Assembly: GCA_047974375.1 (NCBI GenBank)
Contig: JBKECF010000090.1
Location: forward strand, 1 to 25,876
DNA: 25,876 nt
Origin: JBKECF01 sp047974375
GTDB taxonomy: Bacteria; Bacillota; Clostridia; Lachnospirales; CAMZNU01
Reading direction: 5' to 3'
The position numbers and the translations under genes are program-made. This document shows positions 1-7,976 of the stretch, one piece after another; within the stretch, counting starts at the first letter, position 1, and every line of letters starts with the position of its first letter. Below the pieces are notes generated by a model that worked only from the letters and a program-made list of their open reading frames with translations, was not told the origin of the DNA and made no database searches.

Positions 1-1
1 A

Positions 2-897
2 GATATGAGTCACACCAAAAATGCCATTAACCCTATAGAGTTTGGGGATATAATAAGAAATGAAATAGAAAGAAAATTAGGATTTACTGTATGCGTTGGT
101 ATAAGTAGCACTAAAGTATTAGCGAAAATGGCAACAGATTTACGTAAACCAAATTTTACAACTACTTTATTTCCTCACGAAATAGAAAAAATGTGGGCAC
201 TTCCTGTAGGGCAGCTATTTATGGTAGGTAAAAAAACTGAACAAAGGTTAAAAACTATGGGAATATATACTATAGGGGATTTGGCACATAGTGATGTTGA
301 AACTTTAAAGTTTTTTTTAAAAAAAAAGGCAAACAAATACATGATTATGCAAATGGAATAGATAATTCCAGTGTACATAAAAATAGTAGTCAGGAAAAAA
401 GCATAGGTAATTCCTGTACTTTGCCTAAAGATGTTACTACTTATGAAGAAGCTTATATGTATTTGTTGGCTTTAACAGAAATGGTTGGCACAAGATTACG
501 CAAAAATGATTTAAAAGCAACTGTTGTTGCTGTAAGTGTAAGAAGTAGTACTTTTGAAAATTATTCTCATCAATGCGTTATAGATGCAACTAGTAATACA
601 ACTGATATTTATAAGTGTATACAAAAACTTTTTAGAGATTGCTGGAAAAATGAGCCTATACGCCACCTAGGTGTAAGAGCTACATCTTTACAAAAAACAG
701 GGGATATACAAATTTCTTTTTTTGATTTTTATAAAGATAATAGTAAAAAAGATAATCTAGATAAAGCTATTGACGAAATACGATTTAAGTATGGGGCTAT
801 AGCGATTTTTAGAGCCAATTTCTTAAATACAAATATTAGACCTATAAAAGGTGGGGCTATGGATGATAGCGACTTTAATCTTACGGCTAAGTATTAA
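2..897 (+). pseudogene. dinB: DinB-type Y-family DNA polymerase, 5' end outside window, one frameshift
   Basis: Translesion DNA polymerase IV family. The reading frame enters from the left edge, so the palm residues with the first catalytic acid are outside the window. Visible are the palm/thumb segment with GISSTKVLAKMATDLRKP, the helix-hairpin-helix region around WALPVGQLFMVGKKT, and from about 421 the little-finger domain ending in DKAIDEIRFKYG and RANFL. The first frame stops at 359-361. The second frame is open from at least 328 and reads GKQIHDYANGID, the normal continuation in this family. The shift therefore falls in the T8-A9 tract at 311-327, and one base appears to be missing. Either the gene is inactivated, or this is a homopolymer sequencing error or a slippage site. 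Family assignment is firm; the status of the break is not. Confidence 0.85.
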
Positions 898-904
898 GGG
901 GAAT

Positions 905-943
905 AAAAAGAAGTCAAGGTGTAATTGCCTAGACTTCTTTTTT
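905..943. terminator. bidirectional intrinsic terminator
   Basis: An A-rich left arm ending GAAGTC (to 915) pairs with GACTTC and its T-run (932-942). AGG (917-919) and CCT (928-930) extend the stem beyond an A/A mismatch. The T-run follows the stem on the plus strand, and the complementary A-run gives a T-run on the minus strand. It can serve both dinB and the converging pseudogene that ends at 947. Confidence 0.85.
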
Positions 944-946
944 ATG

Positions 947-1613
947 TTATTCATTATTTTCTTCTAGCCCAAGAGTTGGCATATTTTTCATATCTTCATC
1001 GCTAATTTTAGGAGTGCAGGAATGTATGTTAAATTTTGAAACAATACCATCTTTAAAATACATCTGTATATAATCTTCTTCATTAATATATGTATTACTT
1101 GCTGGCTTATATCTATAAACTACTTCACTAGTTGTATTGGTAATCTCCGTAGATACGCCGTATATTTCAACAACTTCTTCTATAGTTGTTTCAAATGTAA
1201 TGCCCTTAGGTAGCATCACAGATGTATCGCCTAAAGTTTTTATGTCGAAAAAAATCTGATACACTTCATGGCCCTGGCTATTCTTGTAATCATATAAAAC
1301 TGTAATTTTAATATTATCCTTAGTGAGGTAAGTGTTAAATATTTCTTCTCCACGTGTAGAAAGATTATAATTTGAAGTGCCTTTTTTATTTTTGTTATTT
1401 CCTTATGATTTTTATCAATCCAACCATTTTCCACAAAAATATCATAATTTATAGGTAGTTGATAAATATTGCCATCTTGCCATCAAGATAAAAAGCATAG
1501 TTGCTATCTATAGAAGTTTCCATTTCAATTAAAACATCTTTTGTGTTGAATATGCCTTTTGCATTAAAACGGCTTTTATTAAGTAATAATAAAGATGGTA
1601 TTACAATATACAA
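947..1613 (-). pseudogene. secreted or lipoprotein-like hypothetical protein, broken by two frameshifts
   Basis: Only the last 105 codons (from 1264) form a clean frame, with no convincing ribosome site at that ATG. Reading upstream, a consistent protein is recovered by switching frame twice. A hydrophobic N-terminal stretch (about 1613-1560) leads to MAIFINYL*, but the shifted frame reads NIYQLPINYDIFVENGW. Later HKEIT gives way to NKNKKGTSNYNLS, then KITVLYDYKNSQGHEVYQIF joins the clean frame. Both shifts look like one missing base (near 1470 and near 1390-1400). The layout, with a PINYDIFVENGW-like segment, then LPKGITFETTIEEVVEIYG, then a Tyr-rich sheet, resembles small clostridial exported proteins of unknown function. 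No intact start was found upstream, so the 5' end is also damaged. No function is assigned. Confidence 0.7.
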
Positions 1614-1639
1614 ATAAAGAATGAAGAACTAAATAATAA

Positions 1640-1963
1640 AATAAAAAATTACTAAATTGGTTAAAATTTTTAAGTTTGGAAAAGGAGGGTGACTTTGAAA
1701 TGATATCAGAACAAAGCGATACAATTAAAAAAGCTTACGATGAACTAATAGTTTTAAGTAAAGGTGAAAGAAAAAGATTGGAATATGAACAGAGGATGAA
1801 AGTTATAAGAGACCACAACTCTTGGCTAGAGTCTGCTACTGAACAGGGATTAAGACAAGGTATAGAGCACGGTTTAAAACAAGGCCGTCAAGAGGGTAAT
1901 AAAGATGGGTTAAGGCAGGCTATAAACTTCTTAATAAAAAATACGTATAATCGGGATTTATAG
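1640..1963 (+). pseudogene. C-terminal remnant of an Rpn/PD-(D/E)XK nuclease family transposase
   Basis: The 3' part matches the C-terminus of Rpn-type recombination-promoting nucleases / putative transposases: KKAYDELIVLSKGERKRL, then YEQRMKVIRDHNS, then Gly-spaced charged repeats (EQGLRQGIEHGLKQGRQEG). The nuclease domain is absent. An ATG at 1700 has a good-looking AGGAGG at 1683-1688. However, the frame stays open back to about 1640 and that upstream part (NWLKF, then EKEGDFEM) also reads like the family. The Shine-Dalgarno-like bases are therefore probably former coding sequence (codons for EGDFE). I call this a truncated remnant. A short 87-residue product from 1700 cannot be excluded. 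Confidence 0.7.
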
Positions 1964-2141
1964 TGCGCAGAGTAGATATCTATTTAGCCCGCTATCAGAT
2001 TTCTTAGAAAGATGCTAAGACTACAGAATAAACCATTCTTGCATATGAACTAAGTTCAAAAATTGCAGAATAATAATTTATGAGGTAAAATAGGATTGAG
2101 ATAGTATTAAAACTTAAAGAGCAAAACTCAACGGAGGACAT
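1964..2141 (+). promoter_or_regulatory. upstream region of the PEGA gene with a weak candidate promoter
   Basis: The gap holds no ORF. The best promoter-like pair is TTGCAG (2063-2068) and TAAAAT (2086-2091) with 17 bp between. The -35 is poor, so this is a weak call. The ribosome site GGAGG lies about 8 bases before the ATG at 2142. Confidence 0.3.
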
Positions 2142-3623
2142 ATGAAAAAAAAGAATGTATATATTTATATAGTAGCCTTAGTTGTAGCCGTTATAGTATG
2201 TATAATAATGATGATAGTAGCTTTTATAGCTGTTTCAAACAAAGGCAAAACCAATACAACAAAAGGTATAGAAGTACAAAGCCCATCGCCACTGCCAAGT
2301 GAGGAAACTAATTTAACAGAATCGGAAGAGACTGATCAGTTACCAACAGAAAAATTTGTCGGATTAATAGGAAAAGTTCATTCTCGTTCTATTGAATTTT
2401 ATGATATTACTAACGATGAATCTGTATTACTTAGTTACGAAAGTAATATTGAAGTCCGTGATAAGTACGGTCAAATTCAACAAGTAACAGAAATTGAAGT
2501 TGGTAGCATTGTAGATGTAACTTACCACCCAGAGGGAAAGGATATAAAAAGTCTGTGTGAAAACCCTATGGCGTGGGAAAGTAAAAATGTAACAGGTATA
2601 GAAAATAACTCTATAAATAATGTGTTTACTATAAAAAACTCCACATATCGCTATGATGAAAACTTGATAATGGTTGGTGGTGATGACCTTGGAATATATT
2701 CTACAGAGGATATCACAGAAATGGATACAGTGGATTTGCGTGGGTACAGTAGCAATATTTATTTTATAAACATAGTTAGTGGCCATGGAAGAATAGCCTT
2801 TAACAACTTAGGAAATATAGAAAATGGTACTGTAGAAATAGACACGACTACAACATTATCTTTGGCAAATGATTTTACAGAAATGCCCCTTGCTACAGGA
2901 AAACATAATGTAGTAGTAAAGGGTGACAATATTGAGCCCTATGTAAAAGTTATAGATATAAAGGCAAATGCCACAGAAATAATTGATTTAAATGAAGTAC
3001 AAACTAAAAAAGGTTTAGTTGCTATAACGGCAAATGTAAGTTCTCCTACAATTTATATTGACGATATAGTAGTGAATTTAAACGAACCTTTATTATTAGA
3101 ATATGGGGAACATACTGTTTATGCTGAAAAAAGTGGTTATATACCATATAAAGGAGTTTTTGAAATAAAAAGTGAAAGAACTGAAGTAAATGTAACTTTA
3201 GAAAATGATATGGAAGTAGTGGAGTTGACAAAGGTTATAGTTGAAACAGAACCTGAGGGGGCAGAAATATATATAGACAGTGCCTATGTAGGCGTATCCC
3301 CTGCTGAGTATTCCGTTGTTTATGGTTCTCACACAATATTGGCTAAAAAAGAGGGTTATGCAGATATGAGTTTGTCTATTAAAACTAGCGAAAAAGAACA
3401 AAAATATTTAGTGATTTTACAAAACTCTGTAAGTGCAGATACTTCCCCAACCCCAACACAACTGCCTGAGCCAACACCAACATTAATACCAACACCGACG
3501 ATGCCAACACCAACACAAACTTTAACGCCGGAGCCAACAAATGATATAAGTATGTCAACAGAGGTAGTAACGGAAGATGCAACAAATTTAGAAGTTGATG
3601 ATACAGGAGATTTTTTACAATGA
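2142..3623 (+). CDS. membrane-anchored PEGA-domain surface protein
   Basis: 493 residues. A short Lys-rich start and a hydrophobic helix at about residues 7-32 indicate an N-terminal membrane anchor with the rest outside the cell. At least two PEGA-type beta repeats follow. One at about 290-355 includes IYIDD and YGEHTVYAEKSGY. One at about 362-430 includes TEPEGAEIYIDSAYVG and YGSHTILAKKEGY. A weaker related unit may lie around 215-285. Residues about 433-465 are a Thr/Pro linker of PTPT-type repeats, followed by an acidic tail. PEGA domains are usually found in surface or wall-associated proteins; the ligand here is unknown. A GGAGG site precedes the ATG. The stop overlaps the start of the next gene by 4 bp (ATGA), so the two are probably translationally coupled. 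Confidence 0.85.
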   Translation: MKKKNVYIYIVALVVAVIVCIIMMIVAFIAVSNKGKTNTTKGIEVQSPSPLPSEETNLTESEETDQLPTEKFVGLIGKVHSRSIEFYDITNDESVLLSYESNIEVRDKYGQIQQVTEIEVGSIVDVTYHPEGKDIKSLCENPMAWESKNVTGIENNSINNVFTIKNSTYRYDENLIMVGGDDLGIYSTEDITEMDTVDLRGYSSNIYFINIVSGHGRIAFNNLGNIENGTVEIDTTTTLSLANDFTEMPLATGKHNVVVKGDNIEPYVKVIDIKANATEIIDLNEVQTKKGLVAITANVSSPTIYIDDIVVNLNEPLLLEYGEHTVYAEKSGYIPYKGVFEIKSERTEVNVTLENDMEVVELTKVIVETEPEGAEIYIDSAYVGVSPAEYSVVYGSHTILAKKEGYADMSLSIKTSEKEQKYLVILQNSVSADTSPTPTQLPEPTPTLIPTPTMPTPTQTLTPEPTNDISMSTEVVTEDATNLEVDDTGDFLQ

Positions 3624-4774
3624 TTAGACTAATTATATTGATTTCCCTTATTTTGGGTGGTTGTACAAGTAGTAATGTAGTATCAAATGAAATTTCAAAT
3701 GCAACAACATTAGTTAAAGCTGAAGTAAAAACCCCAACCCCAACCCCGACACCTGAGGAAATAAAAAATGAATTTATAAATAAAAAAATCGAAAACATGA
3801 CGTTAGAGGAAAAAATCGGCCAAATGATGTTTGTGTCTTTAAATTCTCCAGAAACTAAAGGGGCTATAACTACACTAGATACAAGTACAAAAGAATATTT
3901 CGAAAAATACAAGATAGGTGGAGTACTTTTATTTGCAGGTAGTATGGAAACGGAAGAACAAATTAAGGAACTAATAAAAAATGTTAAGGAAGTTAATGAA
4001 ATACCTATTTTTGTAGGTGTTGATGAAGAGAGCCGTACAGTTAGTAGATTAAAAACTTTATATGGTGACTATATAGATTACAATAAAAACATAAATGGAA
4101 ATACTGAGGCTATTATTAACCAAACTAATATAATCTCCGAAAAATTGGCAAATTTAGGGTTTAATACAAATTTTTCAACAATATTTGATGTGCCTAAGGG
4201 AGGTGACTCTCGTGCATTTTCCAATGTTAAAGAAGAGGTTGCCCAGTCTGTAGCCTTGCAGGTAGATATCTATACTAAGAACAATATAATTTCTACGGCT
4301 AAGCATTACCCAGGCCTTGGCCTTATAGAAACAGATACACATGTAGAAAAAGGCGTATACGAAGCTGATTTAAATCAATTAAAAGAAAGAGATTTGTATC
4401 CCTATACAAAAGTTCAGCCACCAATGGTTATGGTAGCTCTTTCCTCTTATCCGAATATAACAGAGGATGAACCTGCTATTTTTTCTGAGTATTTATTAAA
4501 GGATGTATTGCGTGGGGAGCTAGATTATAAAGGGGTTACCATTACAGATGCTTTAAATATGGGAGCTGTTGCCAATTATTATAGTTCCGAGGAAATTGCT
4601 TTAAAATCTCTTAATGCTGGTGTGGATATTTTTCTTATGCCGGAGGATTTGCGTATTTATACAGAAACCATTAAAACTGCTGTTGCAAATAAAACTATAG
4701 AAGAAAAAGTAATAGACCAAAGCGTTTATAGAATAATGTCATTAAAATATGATTTTCTAGGTTTTACACAATAA
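3620..4774 (+). CDS. lipoprotein glycoside hydrolase family 3, NagZ-like beta-N-acetylhexosaminidase
   Basis: 384 residues. The N-terminal signal ends in a lipobox (LILGGC, Cys about residue 15), so the protein should be lipid-anchored outside the membrane. A short TPTPTPTP linker precedes a single GH3 N-terminal TIM-barrel starting at MTLEEKIGQMMF. Expected catalytic pieces are visible. Asp310 in VTITDALNMGA fits the nucleophile, and Asp239-Thr-His241 fits the Asp/His acid-base dyad of NagZ enzymes. The usual KHFPGHG reads KHYPGLG (228-234), so its second His is Leu. Known NagZ enzymes remove N-acetylglucosamine from muropeptides, and a wall-recycling role is inferred here. There is no C-terminal GH3 domain. 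An AGGAGA ribosome site lies within the end of the PEGA gene. Confidence 0.85.
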   Translation: MIRLIILISLILGGCTSSNVVSNEISNATTLVKAEVKTPTPTPTPEEIKNEFINKKIENMTLEEKIGQMMFVSLNSPETKGAITTLDTSTKEYFEKYKIGGVLLFAGSMETEEQIKELIKNVKEVNEIPIFVGVDEESRTVSRLKTLYGDYIDYNKNINGNTEAIINQTNIISEKLANLGFNTNFSTIFDVPKGGDSRAFSNVKEEVAQSVALQVDIYTKNNIISTAKHYPGLGLIETDTHVEKGVYEADLNQLKERDLYPYTKVQPPMVMVALSSYPNITEDEPAIFSEYLLKDVLRGELDYKGVTITDALNMGAVANYYSSEEIALKSLNAGVDIFLMPEDLRIYTETIKTAVANKTIEEKVIDQSVYRIMSLKYDFLGFTQ

Positions 4775-4775
4775 A

Positions 4776-4818
4776 AAAAACTGAGGTTCTAAATGAGAAG
4801 TTTAGAACCTTAGTTTTT
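4776..4818. terminator. bidirectional intrinsic terminator
   Basis: Left arm 4776-4793 (A-run then CTGAGGTTCTAAA) pairs with 4801-4818 (TTTAGAACCTTAG then a T-run) around a 7-base loop, with one G-T pair. T-runs exist on both strands, so it can end both the GH3 gene and the converging activase gene. Confidence 0.92.
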
Positions 4819-5622
4819 TTATATTTTATAGATATAGCCTAGTTCTTTCCATTTAAAAACACCGATATCATGGTAGTTTAAAATCTCGTAAGGATAATTA
4901 TATTTTTCGGCTAATTTTTTTATATTTTGTAAATGTTCTTTTCTATTGTTAATATTGGGAATGATAGGGCATCGCAATATTACATTTCCGCCAGACTCAT
5001 GAATTAAGTCTAAATTTTTCAACACTGTATCTATTGGCAGTCCTGTGTATTTTTTATGGTTGGATGCATCTGTTTCTTTTATGTCAAAAAGATACAAATT
5101 TACATATTTTAAAAGTTTTAACAACAGTTCTTCTCTTATATATCCATTGGTTTCTAAGGCTATATGAATATTATTCATCTTGCATTTTTCCATAAGCTCT
5201 ATTAAGAAGTCTGGTTGAAAAGTTGCCTCGCCACCAGAAAAAGTTACTCCACCACCAGACTTATCATAATACTTCCTATCTTTTAATATTTCTTTTAGTA
5301 TTTCTGAACTTTCTATGGTATAACCATAGGATTTTAAGGCATCACTAGGGCATATGTTTATACATTCTTTACACATAGTACATTTGCCAAAGTCTACATA
5401 ATGTTTCTCATTAAAGCTATGGACACCATGTGGACAAACTGAGCAAGCTTTGCACTGGATACATTTTTCCTCCATATAAGCCAACTGGGGTGTTGGTGTA
5501 AATGACTCAGGGTTGTGGCACCACAAGCATTTCATATTGCAACCTTTTAAAAAAATAGTAGTTCTAATACCAGGACCGTCATGTATAGAAAATTTTTGTA
5601 TATCAAATATTATACCTTCCAT
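4819..5622 (-). CDS. glycyl-radical enzyme activating protein (radical SAM)
   Basis: 267 residues, PflA-type activase that uses S-adenosylmethionine and a [4Fe-4S] cluster to place the glycyl radical on its partner. The radical-SAM motif CNMKCLWC (Cys28, 32, 35) follows the family start FSIHDGPGIRTT. Two inserted ferredoxin-like clusters are present: CIQCKACSVCP (Cys54-63, one residue shorter than usual before the last Cys) and CTMCKECINICP. GGE in TFSGGEATFQP and the ETNGY strand are typical. The start is 12 bases after the stop of the upstream glycyl-radical enzyme gene, with a GGAAGG site between, so the pair is one operon. Two extra clusters are typical of activases for non-PFL glycyl-radical enzymes. 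Confidence 0.95.
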   Translation of the reverse strand: MEGIIFDIQKFSIHDGPGIRTTIFLKGCNMKCLWCHNPESFTPTPQLAYMEEKCIQCKACSVCPHGVHSFNEKHYVDFGKCTMCKECINICPSDALKSYGYTIESSEILKEILKDRKYYDKSGGGVTFSGGEATFQPDFLIELMEKCKMNNIHIALETNGYIREELLLKLLKYVNLYLFDIKETDASNHKKYTGLPIDTVLKNLDLIHESGGNVILRCPIIPNINNRKEHLQNIKKLAEKYNYPYEILNYHDIGVFKWKELGYIYKI

Positions 5623-5634
5623 ATTATACCTTCC

Positions 5635-7833
5635 CTAGCTTTCGTAGGTAGTGCGATTTATTATTTCTCTTTTTGTTACTTCGTTTAAGTCCACAAAACG
5701 GGCACTAAATCCTCCTATGCGCACTATTAAGTTTTTGTATTTTTCTGGCTCTTTCATGGCGTTTTCTAAATCGTTTTTTCCTATTACACATATATTTGTT
5801 TGAACGCCATTATTTTCATAAAAGGTTTGCAATAGAAATTTAACTTTTTGGAAAGAGGATTCAAACATTTCTTTAGAAAATCTAATATTATTTATAACTC
5901 CTACATGTTTGCTGTTATCGAATTTAGACAGGGAGTTAAGTAGTGACGTAACGCCGTTTTTATCTGCGCCAATGGAAGGACCGTTTCCGTTGCTCATTGC
6001 CTCTCCGTTTTTTCGTCCATCTGGTGAAGCTATGCAATAAGTGCCCCATTCTGCGCTCATGCTGTTATTTACGCTAACTATTAAATATTTATTTAGCCCT
6101 GTTACTTTTGTGTGGTCTATGGTCATATCTGCCACAGAGTTAAAAACTTTTTTTGCCATTTCATCAGCACTATCAATGTCATTTCCGTATTTAGGTGCAT
6201 TTTTACAGTCTTTGTAAATATTTTCATATCCTATGAAGTTATGATCTAGTGCCTCTATTAATTTTTCAAGGCTATATTTATTCTCATCATAAACTAGCTT
6301 TTTTATTGCCATTAGACTATCGGCACAAGATATAATTCCAAAAACTTCCGAAGAGGCATTTAAATACCTAGCACCACCATTTAACATATCACTGCCCTTT
6401 GCGATGCAGTCATTCAATAGCAGCGAATACTGTAAATAACCACACTCTTTACTGGCTACAGAAAAATTCAGGTTTTTCATATAGGCGGCTTTTTCTATCC
6501 ATGGTTGTAGTTGTTTTAAAAAGGCATCGTACAGGTCATCGAAAGTTTTAAAATTTCTACCTGTTTTAATTCCTACTTGTGTTTTGAAATAATGGTCATA
6601 ACCATCTCCTAGAGTTAGTTCCAAGTTTTTAAGTACATTTACGCCATTATTTGGTGTGCCTGTAGATAATCCTTCCAGTACATATTCTCCACAACCAAAA
6701 GGCAAATAATTAAGTGCCTCTTCATAGGAAACGTTGTAGGCTTTCATTACAGCAGGTACATTTGTATCGTCACTGTATATAATAGGGAAGGTGCAACCCT
6801 CCATATTTACTTCTAAAGCCTTTGTATAAACTTTGTCCGCTATACCTGAGTAATATCTTAAAGTTAACTGTGGTACTAAGGCTTTTACTCTGCGAGAAGT
6901 TTCCATTACAACCATAGCTAATTCGTCTGCATTTTCTGGATTATTTCGACCTAATCCACCTATTATAATTCTGCAGTCATGTATTTTTCCAATGGTTATC
7001 ATATGCTTGTACATGGAAGAGATTAAATCTATGGCTCTTTCCTCAGTTAAGTTATCCTTAATATCTTTTACGTATAGGTCCCCTAGATAATTGTCTATTC
7101 TTCCGTAGTTCATTAAATCGCAAGTAATGGAATATAACCACATAAGTTGTAAACCTTGGTGGAAAGTTTTCGGCTTTTTAAACTTTATATGATTTAAATT
7201 TTCAATTATTAAATCTTTTTCCTTATTATTACTTTCTTCTGCAGATTTTATGTAAAAATCGCAAGCTAGTTGAAAACTTTCTATGGTTTTCTTTAATGCT
7301 TTATAAAAATTATTGTTATTGCTTTTTCCTGCTTCCTTAATTTCCTTTAAAAGTCCTTCAACGCCTTTTTCTATTAATTTTTTAAAGTCTAAATTCATAC
7401 CTGCAATACGTACGTCTGCATTGGCGACACCAGCTTTTTCATAGCTAGTGGACATGTTTTTTCCATATTTTTTTCTAAAGGCTTCTTCAACTTTGAATTT
7501 TGTGTTTTCTTTTTGCCAGAACTTGAAAGCTGCCTCTGCTTCCTTTTTAATTTTTAGGTATTCTTCGTTGTTTTTTAGTTCTTCCATTTTTTTCTTCATT
7601 GCATCTTCGTGGAAATAATAGCTATACAATCCGCTGTATTGAGAGCTAAAACCAACATAATGACCACCAATATTTGCCGAGCCTTTCATTAAGCCAACTA
7701 TTAAATCATCATCATTTATTTTGTGTAAGCTGTGTGGCACTTGAAATTTTAGTATTTCACCTTCTCGTAACAAAATATCATTTTGGCTACAATAAATTTT
7801 TGTAAATTCTAAAACGTATTTTATTTCTTTCAT
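5635..7833 (-). CDS. glycyl-radical enzyme (PFL-like family), substrate unassigned
   Basis: 732 residues, somewhat shorter than most family members (about 760-850). The C-terminal radical site is RIGGFSARF, with the radical Gly at about 708. The mid-protein thiyl site is LPFGCGEYVLEG with Cys381 and Glu383. Pyruvate formate-lyase has adjacent Cys-Cys there, so this is not a PFL. Cys-x-Glu is the pattern of the dehydratase, lyase and decarboxylase branches, usually Cys-Val-Glu followed by Pro, whereas here it is Cys-Gly-Glu-Tyr. The C-terminal ASPDGRKNGEAMSNG segment is also family-typical. The ATG has a GAGGTG ribosome site. An AraC regulator lies upstream and the activase downstream. No microcompartment shell protein or substrate dehydrogenase is nearby, so the context does not reveal the substrate. 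Confidence 0.92.
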   Translation of the reverse strand: MKEIKYVLEFTKIYCSQNDILLREGEILKFQVPHSLHKINDDDLIVGLMKGSANIGGHYVGFSSQYSGLYSYYFHEDAMKKKMEELKNNEEYLKIKKEAEAAFKFWQKENTKFKVEEAFRKKYGKNMSTSYEKAGVANADVRIAGMNLDFKKLIEKGVEGLLKEIKEAGKSNNNNFYKALKKTIESFQLACDFYIKSAEESNNKEKDLIIENLNHIKFKKPKTFHQGLQLMWLYSITCDLMNYGRIDNYLGDLYVKDIKDNLTEERAIDLISSMYKHMITIGKIHDCRIIIGGLGRNNPENADELAMVVMETSRRVKALVPQLTLRYYSGIADKVYTKALEVNMEGCTFPIIYSDDTNVPAVMKAYNVSYEEALNYLPFGCGEYVLEGLSTGTPNNGVNVLKNLELTLGDGYDHYFKTQVGIKTGRNFKTFDDLYDAFLKQLQPWIEKAAYMKNLNFSVASKECGYLQYSLLLNDCIAKGSDMLNGGARYLNASSEVFGIISCADSLMAIKKLVYDENKYSLEKLIEALDHNFIGYENIYKDCKNAPKYGNDIDSADEMAKKVFNSVADMTIDHTKVTGLNKYLIVSVNNSMSAEWGTYCIASPDGRKNGEAMSNGNGPSIGADKNGVTSLLNSLSKFDNSKHVGVINNIRFSKEMFESSFQKVKFLLQTFYENNGVQTNICVIGKNDLENAMKEPEKYKNLIVRIGGFSARFVDLNEVTKREIINRTTYES

Positions 7834-7875
7834 ATCACACCTCGTTTTTCAGAGCAACTTAATTAACAGGCTAGT

Positions 7876-7916
7876 TGCTAAATGCTATTTATAATGTAAT
7901 TTTAGCATTATGGAAA
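7876..7916 (-). promoter_or_regulatory. candidate promoter and operator for the glycyl-radical enzyme operon
   Basis: On the minus strand TTTCCA (7911-7916) and TATAAA (7888-7893) are separated by 17 bp. Around the -10 are inverted half-sites: TGCTAAA (7876-7882) with TTTAGCA (7901-7907), overlapping ATGCTA (7882-7887) with TAGCAT (7903-7908). TGCTA also occurs as a short direct repeat at 7876 and 7883. Binding by the adjacent AraC-type regulator is inferred only. Confidence 0.5.
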
Positions 7917-7976
7917 AATTTGTCCTCTTAATATATGACTAGTTATTGCTCCTATGTGATATTTTAGGATGTTGGG

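Noticed and set aside
1240..1434. Separate 64-residue ORF on the minus strand
   Set aside because: Its frame is partly the true frame of the broken exported-protein gene and partly out of frame; it is better explained as part of that pseudogene.
3448..3540. Repeated CCAACACCAACA-like DNA considered as a CRISPR-like or phase-variable repeat
   Set aside because: The units are irregular codons of a Thr/Pro linker with no spacers and no fixed unit length; nothing else in the window looks like a CRISPR array.
3385..3912. 175-codon ORF on the minus strand opposite the PEGA tail and GH3 start
   Set aside because: It mirrors the low-complexity Thr/Pro repeat and the GH3 coding frame, has no ribosome site, and spans two well-supported genes.
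5635..7833. Pyruvate formate-lyase assignment
   Set aside because: The adjacent Cys-Cys pair of PFL is absent; the site is Cys-Gly-Glu, which points to another glycyl-radical branch.
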